From contig NZ_JAQFWP010000040.1 of NCBI RefSeq assembly GCF_027706745.1, forward strand, positions 1-64,000: a stretch of 64,000 nt of DNA, in the 5' to 3' direction. The stretch comes from Nocardiopsis suaedae. GTDB lineage: Bacteria > Actinomycetota > Actinomycetes > Streptosporangiales > Streptosporangiaceae. Below, piece by piece: positions 1 to 7,759 of the stretch. The translations under genes and the position numbers were made by a program. Position 1 is the first letter of the stretch. Each line of letters begins with the position of its first letter. The notes under the pieces were generated by a model that had not been told where the DNA came from, made no database searches, and saw only the letters and a list, made by a program, of their open reading frames with translations.

Positions 1-73
1 TGACGCCCTTGGGGAAGTAGTCGCGCACCAGCCGGTTGGTGTTCTCGTTGGTGCCCTCCACCCCGCACTCCGG
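1..73 (-). mobile_element. IS30-family transposase fragment (window edge)
   Basis: Read on the minus strand, the first 73 bases encode the stretch EGTNENTNRLVRDYFPKG. This is the hallmark segment of the IS30-family DDE transposase catalytic core. The reading continues off the left edge, where the C-terminus would lie. To the right, the upstream codons do not resemble the usual IS30 sequence that precedes the GTNENTN motif, and there is no room for the helix-turn-helix N-terminus. It is therefore probably a 5'-truncated remnant. Whether the part beyond the edge is intact cannot be seen. Confidence 0.7.
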
Positions 74-218
74 CGGCCCGTCACCCGGGCAGGGCCCTGA
101 GCGGGGTACCGCCCGCGCCGCACGGCCCCCTCAACAGCGGGAGGGGCGGTTCCCCGTCAGCGCACCCGCAGCACCCCTTGCCCACCGTTGGCGCCGTGCT
201 CTGACGGTGTGCCCTCTC

Positions 219-1031
219 TCACGGGCGGTAGGACAGGTCCGCCGGTAGAGGCCGCCTGTTGGCGGCGTCGTCGGACAGGCGGCGCAGGGCCGCGTACGCC
301 GCGCCCATCGGGCCCGGGCCCATGCTGATCCTCGCCGCTCCGGCCGCCGCCAGCTCGTCCAGGGGCGGGCCGTCCGCCCCGGCCAGCACGCTGACCGAGC
401 CCAGCTCCTCCACCAGCCGCTCCACCACGGGGACCGAGGCCGCCCCGAGCGCGAAGACGCAGTCCGCGCCCGCCTCCAGGTAGGCGCGGCCCCGCCGGGC
501 CGCCTCCTCCACCGGCAGGCCTCGGGCCAGGGCGTCGGTGCGGGCGTTGACCACCATCGGCACCCCCGCCGCGTCGGCGGCCGCGCGCGCCGCGCGCAGG
601 CGGTCGGCCTGCTCGTCCACCGGGCGCAGCGCGTCGGCGCCGTCGCCCTCCTCCAAGCCGTCCTCGATGTTGCACCCGACCGCCCCGGCGGCGATCAGCC
701 GCCCGACACTGGCGGCCACCCCGTCCGCGTCGGCCCCGTACCCGCGCTCCATGTCGACGGTGACCGGCAGGGGCACCGCCCCGCACACGCGCCGGACCAT
801 CCCCTCCAGCTCGGCGAACGGCAGGTTCTCGCCGTCGTTGACTCCATAGGCCGCCGCCACCGCGTGGCTGGCCGTGGCCACCGCCTTGGCGCCGGGCGTG
901 GCGGCGACCACGCGGGCACTGGCCACGTCCCAGGCGTTCACCAGCACCAGCGGGGCGCCGGGCCGGTGCAGCTCGCGCAGGCGTTCGGCCTTCTCACGTC
1001 GCGTCGGGTCATCGGGTGTCGTGTCGTTCAC
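219..1031 (-). CDS. Isocitrate lyase/PEP mutase family protein
   Basis: A 270-residue protein of the isocitrate lyase/phosphoenolpyruvate mutase superfamily, a TIM-barrel family that breaks or rearranges C-C or C-P bonds of 2-oxo acids with Mg2+. The N-terminus LVLVNAWDVASARVV, the metal-loop region VDMERGYG, GCNIEDG and VNARTDAL are all in family order, and the length is typical. The start is a GTG (VNDTTPDDPTRREK). This subgroup is widespread in actinomycetes and its true substrate is usually unknown, so an oxaloacetate or methylisocitrate lyase-like activity is only a guess. It ends 218 bp from the window edge and stands alone, with the VOC gene just upstream on the same strand (gap 12 bp). 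Confidence 0.88.
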   Translation of the reverse strand: MNDTTPDDPTRREKAERLRELHRPGAPLVLVNAWDVASARVVAATPGAKAVATASHAVAAAYGVNDGENLPFAELEGMVRRVCGAVPLPVTVDMERGYGADADGVAASVGRLIAAGAVGCNIEDGLEEGDGADALRPVDEQADRLRAARAAADAAGVPMVVNARTDALARGLPVEEAARRGRAYLEAGADCVFALGAASVPVVERLVEELGSVSVLAGADGPPLDELAAAGAARISMGPGPMGAAYAALRRLSDDAANRRPLPADLSYRP

Positions 1032-1043
1032 GCGCCGACCCTA

Positions 1044-1433
1044 TTACGCGCCCGCCGGGTCGCTGCGGTGCAGGAGGCAGAACTCGTTGCCCTCGGGGTC
1101 GGCCAGCACCGTCCAGGGCGCGTCGTCGGGCTGCCCCACCTGCACCCGGGCCGCCCCCAGGCCGAGCAGCCGCTCCACCTCCTCCTCGGCCGTACTGCCC
1201 GCGCGGGGGCACAGGTCCAGGTGGAGCCGGTTCTTGCCCCGCTTGCGCTGCCCTGGCGGCACCGGCAGCACGACGATGCCGAAGTCCCGCAGGGGTGCCC
1301 CCTCCTCGGGGACGAGCCCGATGCCCTCCTCGCTGTCCACGGTGACCGGCCAGCCGAGCGCGCCGCTCCAGAAGGCCGCCACGGCGCGGGGGTCAACGGC
1401 GTCGATGGACAGGGCGCTGAATCGGATTCCCAT
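1044..1433 (-). CDS. VOC/glyoxalase-like domain protein
   Basis: A 129-residue vicinal-oxygen-chelate fold protein of the Glyoxalase_6 type. Diagnostic segments are the N-terminal FSALSIDAVDPRAVAAFW, the middle GKNRLHLDL and the C-terminal LADPEGNEFCLL. The fold is a bacterial glyoxalase/bleomycin-resistance/dioxygenase module; no substrate can be deduced. ATG start at 1433. It lies 12 bp upstream of the PEP mutase-like gene on the same strand, so the two are probably co-transcribed. The protein at 17070-17525 has the same subfamily signatures (GKNRLHLDLRV, DPEGNEFCVT) and looks like a paralogue. Confidence 0.88.
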   Translation of the reverse strand: MGIRFSALSIDAVDPRAVAAFWSGALGWPVTVDSEEGIGLVPEEGAPLRDFGIVVLPVPPGQRKRGKNRLHLDLCPRAGSTAEEEVERLLGLGAARVQVGQPDDAPWTVLADPEGNEFCLLHRSDPAGA

Positions 1434-1505
1434 GGGCCGAGCCTAGAGGGGCCGAACGGAGGCCCGCCCCGGCCGCCCGCCGGGCGGTGGCATAGCGTCG
1501 CGCCC

Positions 1506-2177
1506 ATGGAACGAACGCGACTGCTCGGAGTGCTCGACGCCGAATGCGGGCGGCTGGGCGACGTCCTGGCCTCACTGGCCGACCGCGAGGCGGCGGCACC
1601 GACCCGGTGCGCCCCCTGGGACGTGGCCGCCCTGGCCGCGCACACCGTCGGCGCTCTGGGCCGCGTGCAGGCCGCGCTCGACCAGGAGGCGCCGCCGCGG
1701 GCCGAGGTGGACGCCGCGGGCTACTACGCGCCTGACACGCGGTTCTCCCCCGAGGTGGACGCCGACCGGATCGACAGCGCCGTCCGCGCCGCGGCCCGCC
1801 ACCGTGACGCCGCCGAGCCCGGACGGCGGCTGCGGGAGCTCTGGAAGGACCTGGAACCCCGCCTGCGGGACGAGCCGCCGGGGAGGGTGGTGCGCACCCG
1901 CCACGGCGACGCCATGGCCCTGGAGGACTTCCTCCTCACCCGCGTTCTCGAACTCGTCGTGCACGGGGTCGACCTCGCCGACGCTCTGGGGCGCGACCCC
2001 TGGACCTCGCCGGAGGGGGCCGAGGCGGTCGAATCCCTGCTGTTCGGCGGGGCCGGGCGGCCCGAGGGCATGGAAGCCCTGCAGGCCTTGCGCGCCGCCA
2101 CCGGCCGCCACCTGGAGGGCGGGCCGACCGCCGAGGACCTGAGGGGGTCCGGCGTCCGCTTCCTCGCCCTGGGGTGA
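1506..2177 (+). CDS. Maleylpyruvate isomerase N-terminal/DinB-like protein
   Basis: A 223-residue member of the maleylpyruvate isomerase N-terminal (mycothiol-dependent DinB-like) superfamily. The early segment CAPWDVAALAAHTVGAL matches the family's PT.C..W.V..L..H pattern with a candidate metal-binding His. The later LLTRVLELVVHGVDLADALG carries the second conserved His region. In actinomycetes these proteins are thought to use mycothiol as a thiol cofactor; the substrate here is unknown. The ATG at 1506 follows a short gap from the divergent VOC gene. A second DinB-type protein is at 46084-46632. Confidence 0.82.
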   Translation: MERTRLLGVLDAECGRLGDVLASLADREAAAPTRCAPWDVAALAAHTVGALGRVQAALDQEAPPRAEVDAAGYYAPDTRFSPEVDADRIDSAVRAAARHRDAAEPGRRLRELWKDLEPRLRDEPPGRVVRTRHGDAMALEDFLLTRVLELVVHGVDLADALGRDPWTSPEGAEAVESLLFGGAGRPEGMEALQALRAATGRHLEGGPTAEDLRGSGVRFLALG

Positions 2178-2204
2178 ACCGGACCCGGGGGACCGGGCCC
2201 GCCT

Positions 2205-3035
2205 CTACCGTCCGTCCGCGAGGAAGCCGGCCAGCACCGCGGTCAGCCGGGCCGGAGCGTCCTCCTGGAGCAGGTGGCCGCTGTCCTCCACGACGTGGAG
2301 CCGGGCCCGGGGCAGGCGTTCGGCGAGCTCGCGCCCGCGGTCGAGGGGCAGCCACCGGTCGCGGGCGCCCCACACCACGGCCGCCGGGATGTCGAGCTCA
2401 TTGAGGCGGTCCTCGTATTCGGCGGTGTGGCGCATGTCGGCCTGGGCCATCTGGCGGTAGAAGGCCGGCCGGCCCTGCTCGCCCACCCAGGGCCGGGCGA
2501 GCACTTCCAGGGTCTCCGCCCGCAGCTCCTGGTCGGCCCCGTCGGCGATGTAGGCGCGCACCAGGGCCTCGTGCAGGTGCCCGGGCAGCTGCCCGAAGGT
2601 GTCGGTTTCCCGGTTGACCAGCCGGAAGAACGGGCTTCCCCACGGCCCGGCCGCCACCGCGTCGACCAGGGCGAGCCTGTCGAATCCCTTTTCCGACAGC
2701 AGTGCCGTGCGCAGCGCCACCGCCCCGCCGATGTCGTGGGCGACCACCGCGGGGCGGTCCAGCCCCCAGTGCTCCAGCAGCGAGGCGAACACCTGGTGGT
2801 GCCCGGCCAGCGAGACGTCCTGGCCCTCGTACCGGTCCGAGGCCCCGTACCCCGGCAGGTCCCACACATAGACGGTGTGCCGGGCGCTCAGAGCGCGTGC
2901 GATGTCCCGCCAGATGTAGGAGGAGAACGGCCAGCCGTGCACGAGCACCACCGGGCTCCCCTCCCCCATGCGGGCCCAGCGCACTCGGCCGTTGGCCGAG
3001 TCGAAGGTCCGGTCCAGCTCCCAGTCGGTTGCCAT
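2205..3035 (-). CDS. Alpha/beta hydrolase, haloalkane dehalogenase-like
   Basis: A 276-residue alpha/beta hydrolase. VLVHGWPFSSYIW gives the oxyanion region (residues about 30-42) and DLPGYGASD the following strand-loop. The nucleophile elbow AHDIGG puts Asp101 in the nucleophile position, as in haloalkane and fluoroacetate dehalogenases and epoxide hydrolases rather than Ser esterases. The catalytic His is in DSGHLLQEDAP near the C-terminus. It is divergent from the CGNR regulator at 3128, with a 65-bp palindromic array between them, so control by that regulator is likely. Dehalogenase or epoxide hydrolase activity cannot be separated from sequence alone. Confidence 0.88.
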   Translation of the reverse strand: MATDWELDRTFDSANGRVRWARMGEGSPVVLVHGWPFSSYIWRDIARALSARHTVYVWDLPGYGASDRYEGQDVSLAGHHQVFASLLEHWGLDRPAVVAHDIGGAVALRTALLSEKGFDRLALVDAVAAGPWGSPFFRLVNRETDTFGQLPGHLHEALVRAYIADGADQELRAETLEVLARPWVGEQGRPAFYRQMAQADMRHTAEYEDRLNELDIPAAVVWGARDRWLPLDRGRELAERLPRARLHVVEDSGHLLQEDAPARLTAVLAGFLADGR

Positions 3036-3053
3036 GCTTCCTCCACCAATGTC

Positions 3054-3118
3054 GTTACCGCCTTTGCGGGAATGACGGTAACCATAGCCGTTACCGCTAC
3101 TCCCGTAAAGGGGGTAAC
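3054..3118. promoter_or_regulatory. Double palindromic operator between hydrolase and CGNR regulator
   Basis: Two 29-bp units, 3054-3082 and 3090-3118, each begin with GTTACC and end with GGTAAC, so each is a palindrome at its ends. The units are also inverted copies of each other: the second, reverse-complemented, matches the first at roughly 24 of 29 positions. They share a CCTTT(G/A)CGGGA core and are separated by CATAGCC. The array fills the gap between the two divergent start codons (3035 and 3128), exactly where a shared operator should be. Confidence 0.75.
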
Positions 3119-3127
3119 CTCGTCCGC

Positions 3128-3676
3128 ATGGCCTACACCCGCCCGCCCGCCCCGGACGACCTGCTGGTCATCGAAGAGTTCTGCAACTCGGCGCGGTTCC
3201 TCTACGGGGAGGACTCCCTGGCCTCCCTGGAGACCGCCCGCGCCTGGCTGCACGACCACGGGCACGTCCAGGCGGGGTGCGCCCTCGACAGCGACGCCCT
3301 GGCCTTCCTCGTCCGCGCCCGGGAGAGCGCACGCGAGCACCTGGAAGGCGGCGCCGACGCCCACGCCCGCCTCAGCGACCTGTCGGACCTTCTGCTGAGG
3401 CCCCCGCAGTGGGACGGGCAGGGGCGCGCGCACCTGCCCCCGGCCGACGGCGACCCCGTGCGCGCCATGGCCGCCGAGGTCTTGTCGGCCCTGGCGCTGG
3501 CAGACTTCGCCGGGCGCAGCGCGCGCCTGAAGGTGTGCCGGTCCCCGGACTGCCGCTGGGTGTATTACGACCGCTCACCGGCCAACAACAGCAGTTGGTG
3601 CAGCATGGACATCTGCGGGGCGCGGCACAAGATGCGCGCCTACCGCGACCGCCGCACCTTCCAGGGGGATGGATGA
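3128..3676 (+). CDS. CGNR zinc-finger transcription regulator (ABATE-type)
   Basis: A 182-residue protein with the C-terminal CGNR zinc-finger pattern: VCRSPDCRWVYYDRS, then WCSMDICGARHKMRAYRDRR. The four cysteines that should bind zinc are present, but the name motif reads CGAR instead of CGNR. The N-terminal 120 residues fit the ABATE (putative stress-binding) domain of this family. Such proteins are thought to be ligand-responsive DNA-binding regulators. ATG at 3128, ten bases after the operator array. The divergent dehalogenase-like gene is the obvious target, and the ligand may be its substrate. Confidence 0.87.
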   Translation: MAYTRPPAPDDLLVIEEFCNSARFLYGEDSLASLETARAWLHDHGHVQAGCALDSDALAFLVRARESAREHLEGGADAHARLSDLSDLLLRPPQWDGQGRAHLPPADGDPVRAMAAEVLSALALADFAGRSARLKVCRSPDCRWVYYDRSPANNSSWCSMDICGARHKMRAYRDRRTFQGDG

Positions 3677-3972
3677 GACCGGCCATATAAGGGGCGAGCA
3701 CGCGTACGGGTCCGCACGCGCCGCTGGTCGGCGCGGCCCGGTATCAGGGGGTCGAGGAGGACTACCGCGGGCTTCGGCGGTAGAGCCGTGATCTGCTCGA
3801 CGGTTCGACGGCGCCGATTTGCCCAGTCCGCCATCGACTGAACTCCTCCTCCCCCCGGGCGCGCCTCGAGGAGGCGGTAGGCGCCGAGTTCGATCCTGCT
3901 GTGGGCCCAGAGCACCTCGGGCGCCGGCAGGTCCTCGGGACGGCCGGGCTGGTGGAAGGACGCGGTGCTCAT
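3640..3972 (-). CDS. Unrecognised ORF, weakly supported
   Basis: A 110-codon minus-strand reading beginning MSTASFHQPGRPEDLP. It contains a protein-like central segment (VLWAHSRIELGAYRLLEAR, then SMADWANRRRRTVEQI) and then a low-complexity Arg-rich tail running antisense into the end of the CGNR gene. I do not recognise a family and see no convincing ribosome binding site. It could be the remnant of a gene whose true end is lost by a frameshift. The interval 3677-4109 holds nothing else I can name. Confidence 0.22.
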   Translation of the reverse strand: MSTASFHQPGRPEDLPAPEVLWAHSRIELGAYRLLEARPGGGGVQSMADWANRRRRTVEQITALPPKPAVVLLDPLIPGRADQRRVRTRTRARPLYGRSHPSPWKVRRSR

Positions 3973-4109
3973 GGCTCGGGGACGCCCGCACGGATGCGGG
4001 CGGGCTGCTCTCGTCAGGCGCGCCCGGCACCCGGCCGGTTCCCGTGGGCCCCGCCGCACCACGGTGCCCTCCCACCTCTCACCGGCCGCAACCGATGGCC
4101 GTGACCTGT

Positions 4110-4424
4110 CGCTCCTACCTGCACGCGAGACGGGGAGGCGGGCCTGGCCCTGGCGGGCGCCTCCGTCCTGGCCGGGGAGTCGGCCGCCGCCGGGGTGACC
4201 ACTGGGCGGCCTTCGCGCGCTACGACCGGATCATGGGCCGCTACGCCAAGGCGGCCCGCAAGGGCAACGCCGGGCGCTTCCTCGCCCCCAGGAGCACGGC
4301 CGGGATCCGGATGCGCGCCGCGCTGTTCGCCTCCGCCACCGCCAAGCGGGCGATGCTGCGCATGGTCGACGACACCGCCTCCGACATCGCGCTGCCCGAC
4401 TACCCGGCCCTCACCGCGCACTGA
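4110..4424 (+). pseudogene. C-terminal remnant of an FAD-dependent monooxygenase
   Basis: The stretch encodes GLALAGASVLAGESAAAG in one frame. After about position 4190 it continues in another frame as DHWAAFARYDRIMGRYAKAA, then GNAGRFLAP and finally DDTASDIALPDYPALTAH with a stop at 4424. Together this is the typical last 90-100 residues of class A flavoprotein monooxygenases of the PHBH fold. The FAD-binding N-terminus (GxGxxG) is absent upstream. It is therefore a truncated, frameshifted relic. The intact homologous families at 25927-27138 and 49212-50342 show what has been lost. Confidence 0.65.
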
Positions 4425-4469
4425 ACACGTGCGCCGGGACCGGATCCCCTCCTACGCCCGCGACGCGCC

Positions 4470-5465
4470 TCACTCCCCCAGGGCGCGCTCCCGCTGCCCG
4501 TCGCACCGCCGCCGGAACTCCCCCGGCGTCAGCCCGAAGCGCTTGCGGAAGGCCAGGTGGAACCCGACCGTCGACCTGTACCCCACCCGCTCGGGGACCT
4601 GGCTCAAGGGGATGTCGCTCTCCCCCAGCAGGCGCCCCGCCTCCTGCATGCGCCGCCCGAGCAGGTGCGCCCCCGGGGTCTCGCCGACCAGCCCCCTGAA
4701 GGCCGAAGCGAACGCCGAGCGCGACATGCCCGCCTCGGCCGCCAGCGTCTCCAGGCTCCACGGCTCGGAGAAGCGCGTGTGCACCGCCAGCAGCGCGCGG
4801 GCGATACCCGGATGGCGCAGGGCCCGCAGCAGCGGAGAGGACACACCCGCCTTGAGGGCGGCCACCCGCAGCGCCAGCACGAACACCGTCTCAAAGGCGC
4901 GCAGCTCCACCAGCTCGGCCCCAGGAGCACCCCTGTCGCTGCCGGACGCCAGCCACTCCAGGGTCGCCTCGAGTAGCGGCTCGCCCGCCACCGCGGCCGC
5001 GTCCAGCACCACCACCTCGGGCAGGGCCTGGTACAGAGGGGGCGCGGCCGCCTCGTCGTAGTGCAGCCCCCCGCACAGCAGCCGGGCCGCCTCCCCGGGG
5101 CCGTCGATGCTCACCCGCCCGACCGTCCCGGGCCGCCGCCCGGGCAGGAGGGCATCCAGCGGCACTGCGGCGCTCTGCGGCCGATCGGCCACGACGTGCT
5201 CGCTACCGTGCGGGAACACCGCCAGGTCGCCCGGCCCGAGCGCCAGCGGCGGGGCGCCGCCGGGCATGCTCACCACGCACGACCCCTCGCACATGTAATG
5301 CACCACCGCGCACGGCTCGCGCCTTCCCTGCACGCTCCAGGGCGCGCGCACCGACCAGTGGCTGGAGTAGACCCCGCGCAGGCGGACGGGCGCCAGCACG
5401 GCGCTGAGCAGGTCCTCCGAAGCGGGCGGGTGGTCCGCCCCGTCGGTGGCGTCTTCGGCTCTCAT
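4470..5465 (-). CDS. AraC-family regulator with cupin sensor
   Basis: A 331-residue one-component regulator. The N-terminal part is an AraC-type cupin: HYMCEGSCVVSMPG and LGPGDLAVFPHGSEHVV are characteristic beta-barrel turns. The C-terminal 100 residues contain the double helix-turn-helix. The first (SLETLAAEAGMSRSAFASAF) and second (PLSQVPERVGYRSTVGFHLAF) recognition regions are followed by FRKRFGLTPGEFRRR. I chose the internal ATG at 5465 (MRAEDATDG), because the longer reading adds unconserved residues. It is divergent from the NTF2-like gene at 5600 and may control it and the aldo/keto reductase. The cupin ligand is not known. Confidence 0.9.
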   Translation of the reverse strand: MRAEDATDGADHPPASEDLLSAVLAPVRLRGVYSSHWSVRAPWSVQGRREPCAVVHYMCEGSCVVSMPGGAPPLALGPGDLAVFPHGSEHVVADRPQSAAVPLDALLPGRRPGTVGRVSIDGPGEAARLLCGGLHYDEAAAPPLYQALPEVVVLDAAAVAGEPLLEATLEWLASGSDRGAPGAELVELRAFETVFVLALRVAALKAGVSSPLLRALRHPGIARALLAVHTRFSEPWSLETLAAEAGMSRSAFASAFRGLVGETPGAHLLGRRMQEAGRLLGESDIPLSQVPERVGYRSTVGFHLAFRKRFGLTPGEFRRRCDGQRERALGE

Positions 5466-5599
5466 GGACGATCCTTCAACGGGATCGGACTCGCGTTCAT
5501 CGACGGTACAGGGCGGCCGGGGCAGGCTGGAAGTCCCACACACGTCCCGGTGACGCCGGGACGCCCCTAGAGACAGCGAGACAGGACGAGGAGCCCGCA

Positions 5600-6031
5600 A
5601 TGCACGCCGCCGTCGAGGAGATCGCCGACCTCCACCGCCACATCGGGGCCTGGCTGCGCGGAGAGGCAGCCCCCGACACGCTCGGGGACTTCCTGGGCAT
5701 GCTCACCCCCGGGTTCCGGCTGCACGCGCCCGGCGGGGACGTCGTGGACGCCGCCGCGCTGGAGAAGGGCTTCCCCTCCGCGCACGGGAGCGCGCCGGGG
5801 CTGGTCCTGACCATCCGCGAGCCGCTCGTGGTGGCCGAGGACGACGGCATCGTCGTGGCCGCCTATGAGGAGCACCAGGACTCCCCCAGGGAGCGCTCCG
5901 TGCGCCGCTGCACGGTGGTCTTCCTTCGCGACGCCGCCGCCCGCCACGGGCTGCGGTGGCACCACCTGCACGAGACCTGGATCCTCGCCCCCGAGGACGG
6001 CGACACCCCGCCGCAGGAGACGGATGCCTGA
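5600..6031 (+). CDS. NTF2-like (DUF4440/SnoaL-type) protein
   Basis: A 143-residue protein with an NTF2-like cone fold pattern. A helical start (VEEIADLHRHIGAWLRGE) leads to the strand-rich LTPGFRLHAPGGDVVDAAAL and then to three long strands ending RCTVVFLRDAAARHGLRWHHLHETWIL. Proteins of this kind act as small enzymes or ligand-binding modules; no catalytic residues can be assigned. The ATG at 5600 has a purine-rich site upstream (ACGAGGAG). It lies between the divergent AraC regulator and the aldo/keto reductase 60 bp downstream, which suggests one regulated unit. Confidence 0.72.
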   Translation: MHAAVEEIADLHRHIGAWLRGEAAPDTLGDFLGMLTPGFRLHAPGGDVVDAAALEKGFPSAHGSAPGLVLTIREPLVVAEDDGIVVAAYEEHQDSPRERSVRRCTVVFLRDAAARHGLRWHHLHETWILAPEDGDTPPQETDA

Positions 6032-6091
6032 AGCGCCCCGGGCGGGGCCGGGGGTTGCCTTGGAGCGCACTCCAGGGGCCAGCCTTCGGCC

Positions 6092-7093
6092 ATGCGCTAC
6101 ACCACCATCGGAAGCGGGCGGTCGGCCCGCCGTGTGAGCACCCTGTGCCTGGGCGTCCTGCCCTTCGGCACCACTGTCGACGAGGGCGCGTCCTTCCGGC
6201 TGCTGGACCGGTTCGTCGAGGCCGGGGGAACGTTCCTCGACACATCCAACAACTACGCCTTCTGGACGCCGGGCGGGCGGGGCGGGGAGAGCGAGGCCCT
6301 CCTGGGACGCTGGCGGGCCGCGCGCGGGATCGGCGACGAGGTCGTCGTGTGCACCAAGTCCGGCGCCCTGCCCACCACACCGGGCACGAGCTACGAGGAG
6401 GGGTCGGACGGGCTGTCCCCCGCCGCCCTGGACGCCGCCGCCGAGGCCGGCGCCCGCCGCCTGGGCACCGAACGCCTGGACGTTCTCCTCGGGCACATCG
6501 AGGACCACGACACCCCCATCGAGAAGACCGCCGAGGCCTACGCCTCCCTGGTCGAGGAGGGCCGCATCGGCATGTGGGGGCTCAGCAACCACACCCTGCC
6601 GCTGCTGGAGCGCGCGCGGGCCGCCGACACGGCCGCCGGGCGACCGGGGGCGCAGGTGCTGCAGTACCGCTACACCTATGTGCGCCCGCGCCACTGGGAC
6701 CCCATGGCCAACGGGCGGCAGGTGGTGGCCGACGACGGCATCCTGGAGTTCGTCCGGCGCGGCTCCCCGGTGTCCGGGCGGCCGGTGATGATGGCCTACT
6801 CCCCCCTGCTCCACGGCGGCTTCACCCGCCAGGACCGGCCCCTGCCCGAGCTTTACGACCACGCCGGGACGCGTCGGCGCCTGGCCGCCCTGGACGAGGT
6901 GGCAACACGCACCGGCGCCACCCGCAACCAGGTGGTGCTGGCCTGGCTGATGGGGCACGAGGTGCCGGTCGTGCCGGTGTTCGGCGCCAGCACGCCCGGG
7001 CAGCTGGAGGAGGCCTTGGAGGCGGCCGACCTGGAGCTGACGGCGCAGGACCGGGAGGTCCTGGACGCGCCCGACCCCGCGCCGGACGCCTGA
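6092..7093 (+). CDS. Aldo/keto reductase
   Basis: A 333-residue NADPH-dependent aldo/keto reductase TIM barrel. The catalytic tetrad is visible: Asp50 and Tyr55 in TFLDTSNNYAFW, Lys89 in VVVCTKSG and His135 in VLLGHIEDHD. The C-terminal cofactor segment GATRNQVVLAWLMG is present, followed by GASTPGQLEEALEA. Members reduce aldehydes and sugar or terpenoid ketones; the substrate is unknown. It follows the NTF2-like gene by 60 bp and is closed by a perfect GC-rich hairpin at 7127-7162. Confidence 0.92.
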   Translation: MRYTTIGSGRSARRVSTLCLGVLPFGTTVDEGASFRLLDRFVEAGGTFLDTSNNYAFWTPGGRGGESEALLGRWRAARGIGDEVVVCTKSGALPTTPGTSYEEGSDGLSPAALDAAAEAGARRLGTERLDVLLGHIEDHDTPIEKTAEAYASLVEEGRIGMWGLSNHTLPLLERARAADTAAGRPGAQVLQYRYTYVRPRHWDPMANGRQVVADDGILEFVRRGSPVSGRPVMMAYSPLLHGGFTRQDRPLPELYDHAGTRRRLAALDEVATRTGATRNQVVLAWLMGHEVPVVPVFGASTPGQLEEALEAADLELTAQDREVLDAPDPAPDA

Positions 7094-7126
7094 GGCCCCG
7101 CGCCGCGGCCGCCCTGGCCCTGCTCG

Positions 7127-7162
7127 GTGTGCCACGTCGCGGACGCCCGCGACGTGGCACAC
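7127..7162 (+). terminator. Hairpin after aldo/keto reductase
   Basis: A perfect 16-bp stem, GTGTGCCACGTCGCGG paired with CCGCGACGTGGCACAC, around a four-base ACGC loop. It begins 33 bases after the stop codon. There is no U-tract, which is common for actinomycete terminators. Confidence 0.65.
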
Positions 7163-7237
7163 CGGGGCGGCGTCCGGGAGCCGCGACGGCCTTCGGCCGT
7201 CAGGGCGGCCACGGCTCCGGGGCGCGCGGCATGATGA

Positions 7238-7536
7238 GGTCGCGTCCGCTGGAGTGGGGGAGCTTCCGGTGGCCGTCCGCCGACAGGCGTCCCGCCGGTG
7301 CGGACACCTCAGGCCGGGATCCCCGAGATCTCGAGGGAAACGACGCTGCAAGCGCGGTTGCTCCTCGTGTTCGGCGCAACGTGTGGAGTTGCGTCGACCG
7401 CTGGGGGACTTTGGCCCGACCAGGGGTTCGGAGGGGGGCAGGGCCCGTCCCTGGCCGCCATCGCCTGGGCCCTGGGGCCGGGCCGACCGCGCCGGCCTGG
7501 TTCGAGGGAAACGGCACCACTCCAGCGGACGCGTCC
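7238..7536. mobile_element. MITE-like element, 299 bp, with TIRs and 8-bp target duplication
   Basis: The left end 7238-7257 reads GGTCGCGTCCGCTGGAGTGG. The right end 7517-7536, reverse-complemented, reads GGACGCGTCCGCTGGAGTGG: a 20-bp terminal inverted repeat with one mismatch. The element is flanked on both sides by CATGATGA (7230-7237 and 7537-7544), an exact 8-bp direct repeat as left by transposition. No transposase reading frame is supported inside, so it would be a non-autonomous element. A third copy of the end sequence lies at 41954-41973. Confidence 0.72.
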
Positions 7537-7544
7537 CATGATGA

Positions 7545-7759
7545 CCTGCGCAGATGAGGGCCGGGCGCACTGGTGTGCGCCCGTGGGGAGCCGGCCGCCC
7601 CGCCGTGCTCGGGGCGCCGGATCCGGCCATCCCTTTTGTCGGGGAACAGCGCTCCGTGTTCACGATCGTGCTGCTCAGTGACGGGGTTGTGATGTGTACA
7701 CGGCCGCAGAACCGGTATAAACCCCCCATTCCGTGCCCCCGAGACGTGGAAGGACACCG
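7545..7759 (+). promoter_or_regulatory. Leader/promoter region of the dicarboxylate symporter gene
   Basis: Non-coding interval between the MITE-like element and the symporter start. It is locally less GC-rich near 7670-7725, where promoter-like AT clusters occur (GTGATGTGTACACGG and CGGTATAAACC). GTGTACAC at 7694-7701 is a perfect 8-bp palindrome that could be an operator half. An AAGGA ribosome-binding site lies just before the ATG at 7760. No single promoter can be fixed. Confidence 0.35.

Noticed and set aside
5567-7729. A 720-codon minus-strand frame
   Set aside because: It is antisense to the aldo/keto reductase and runs through the MITE-like element; no domain is found.
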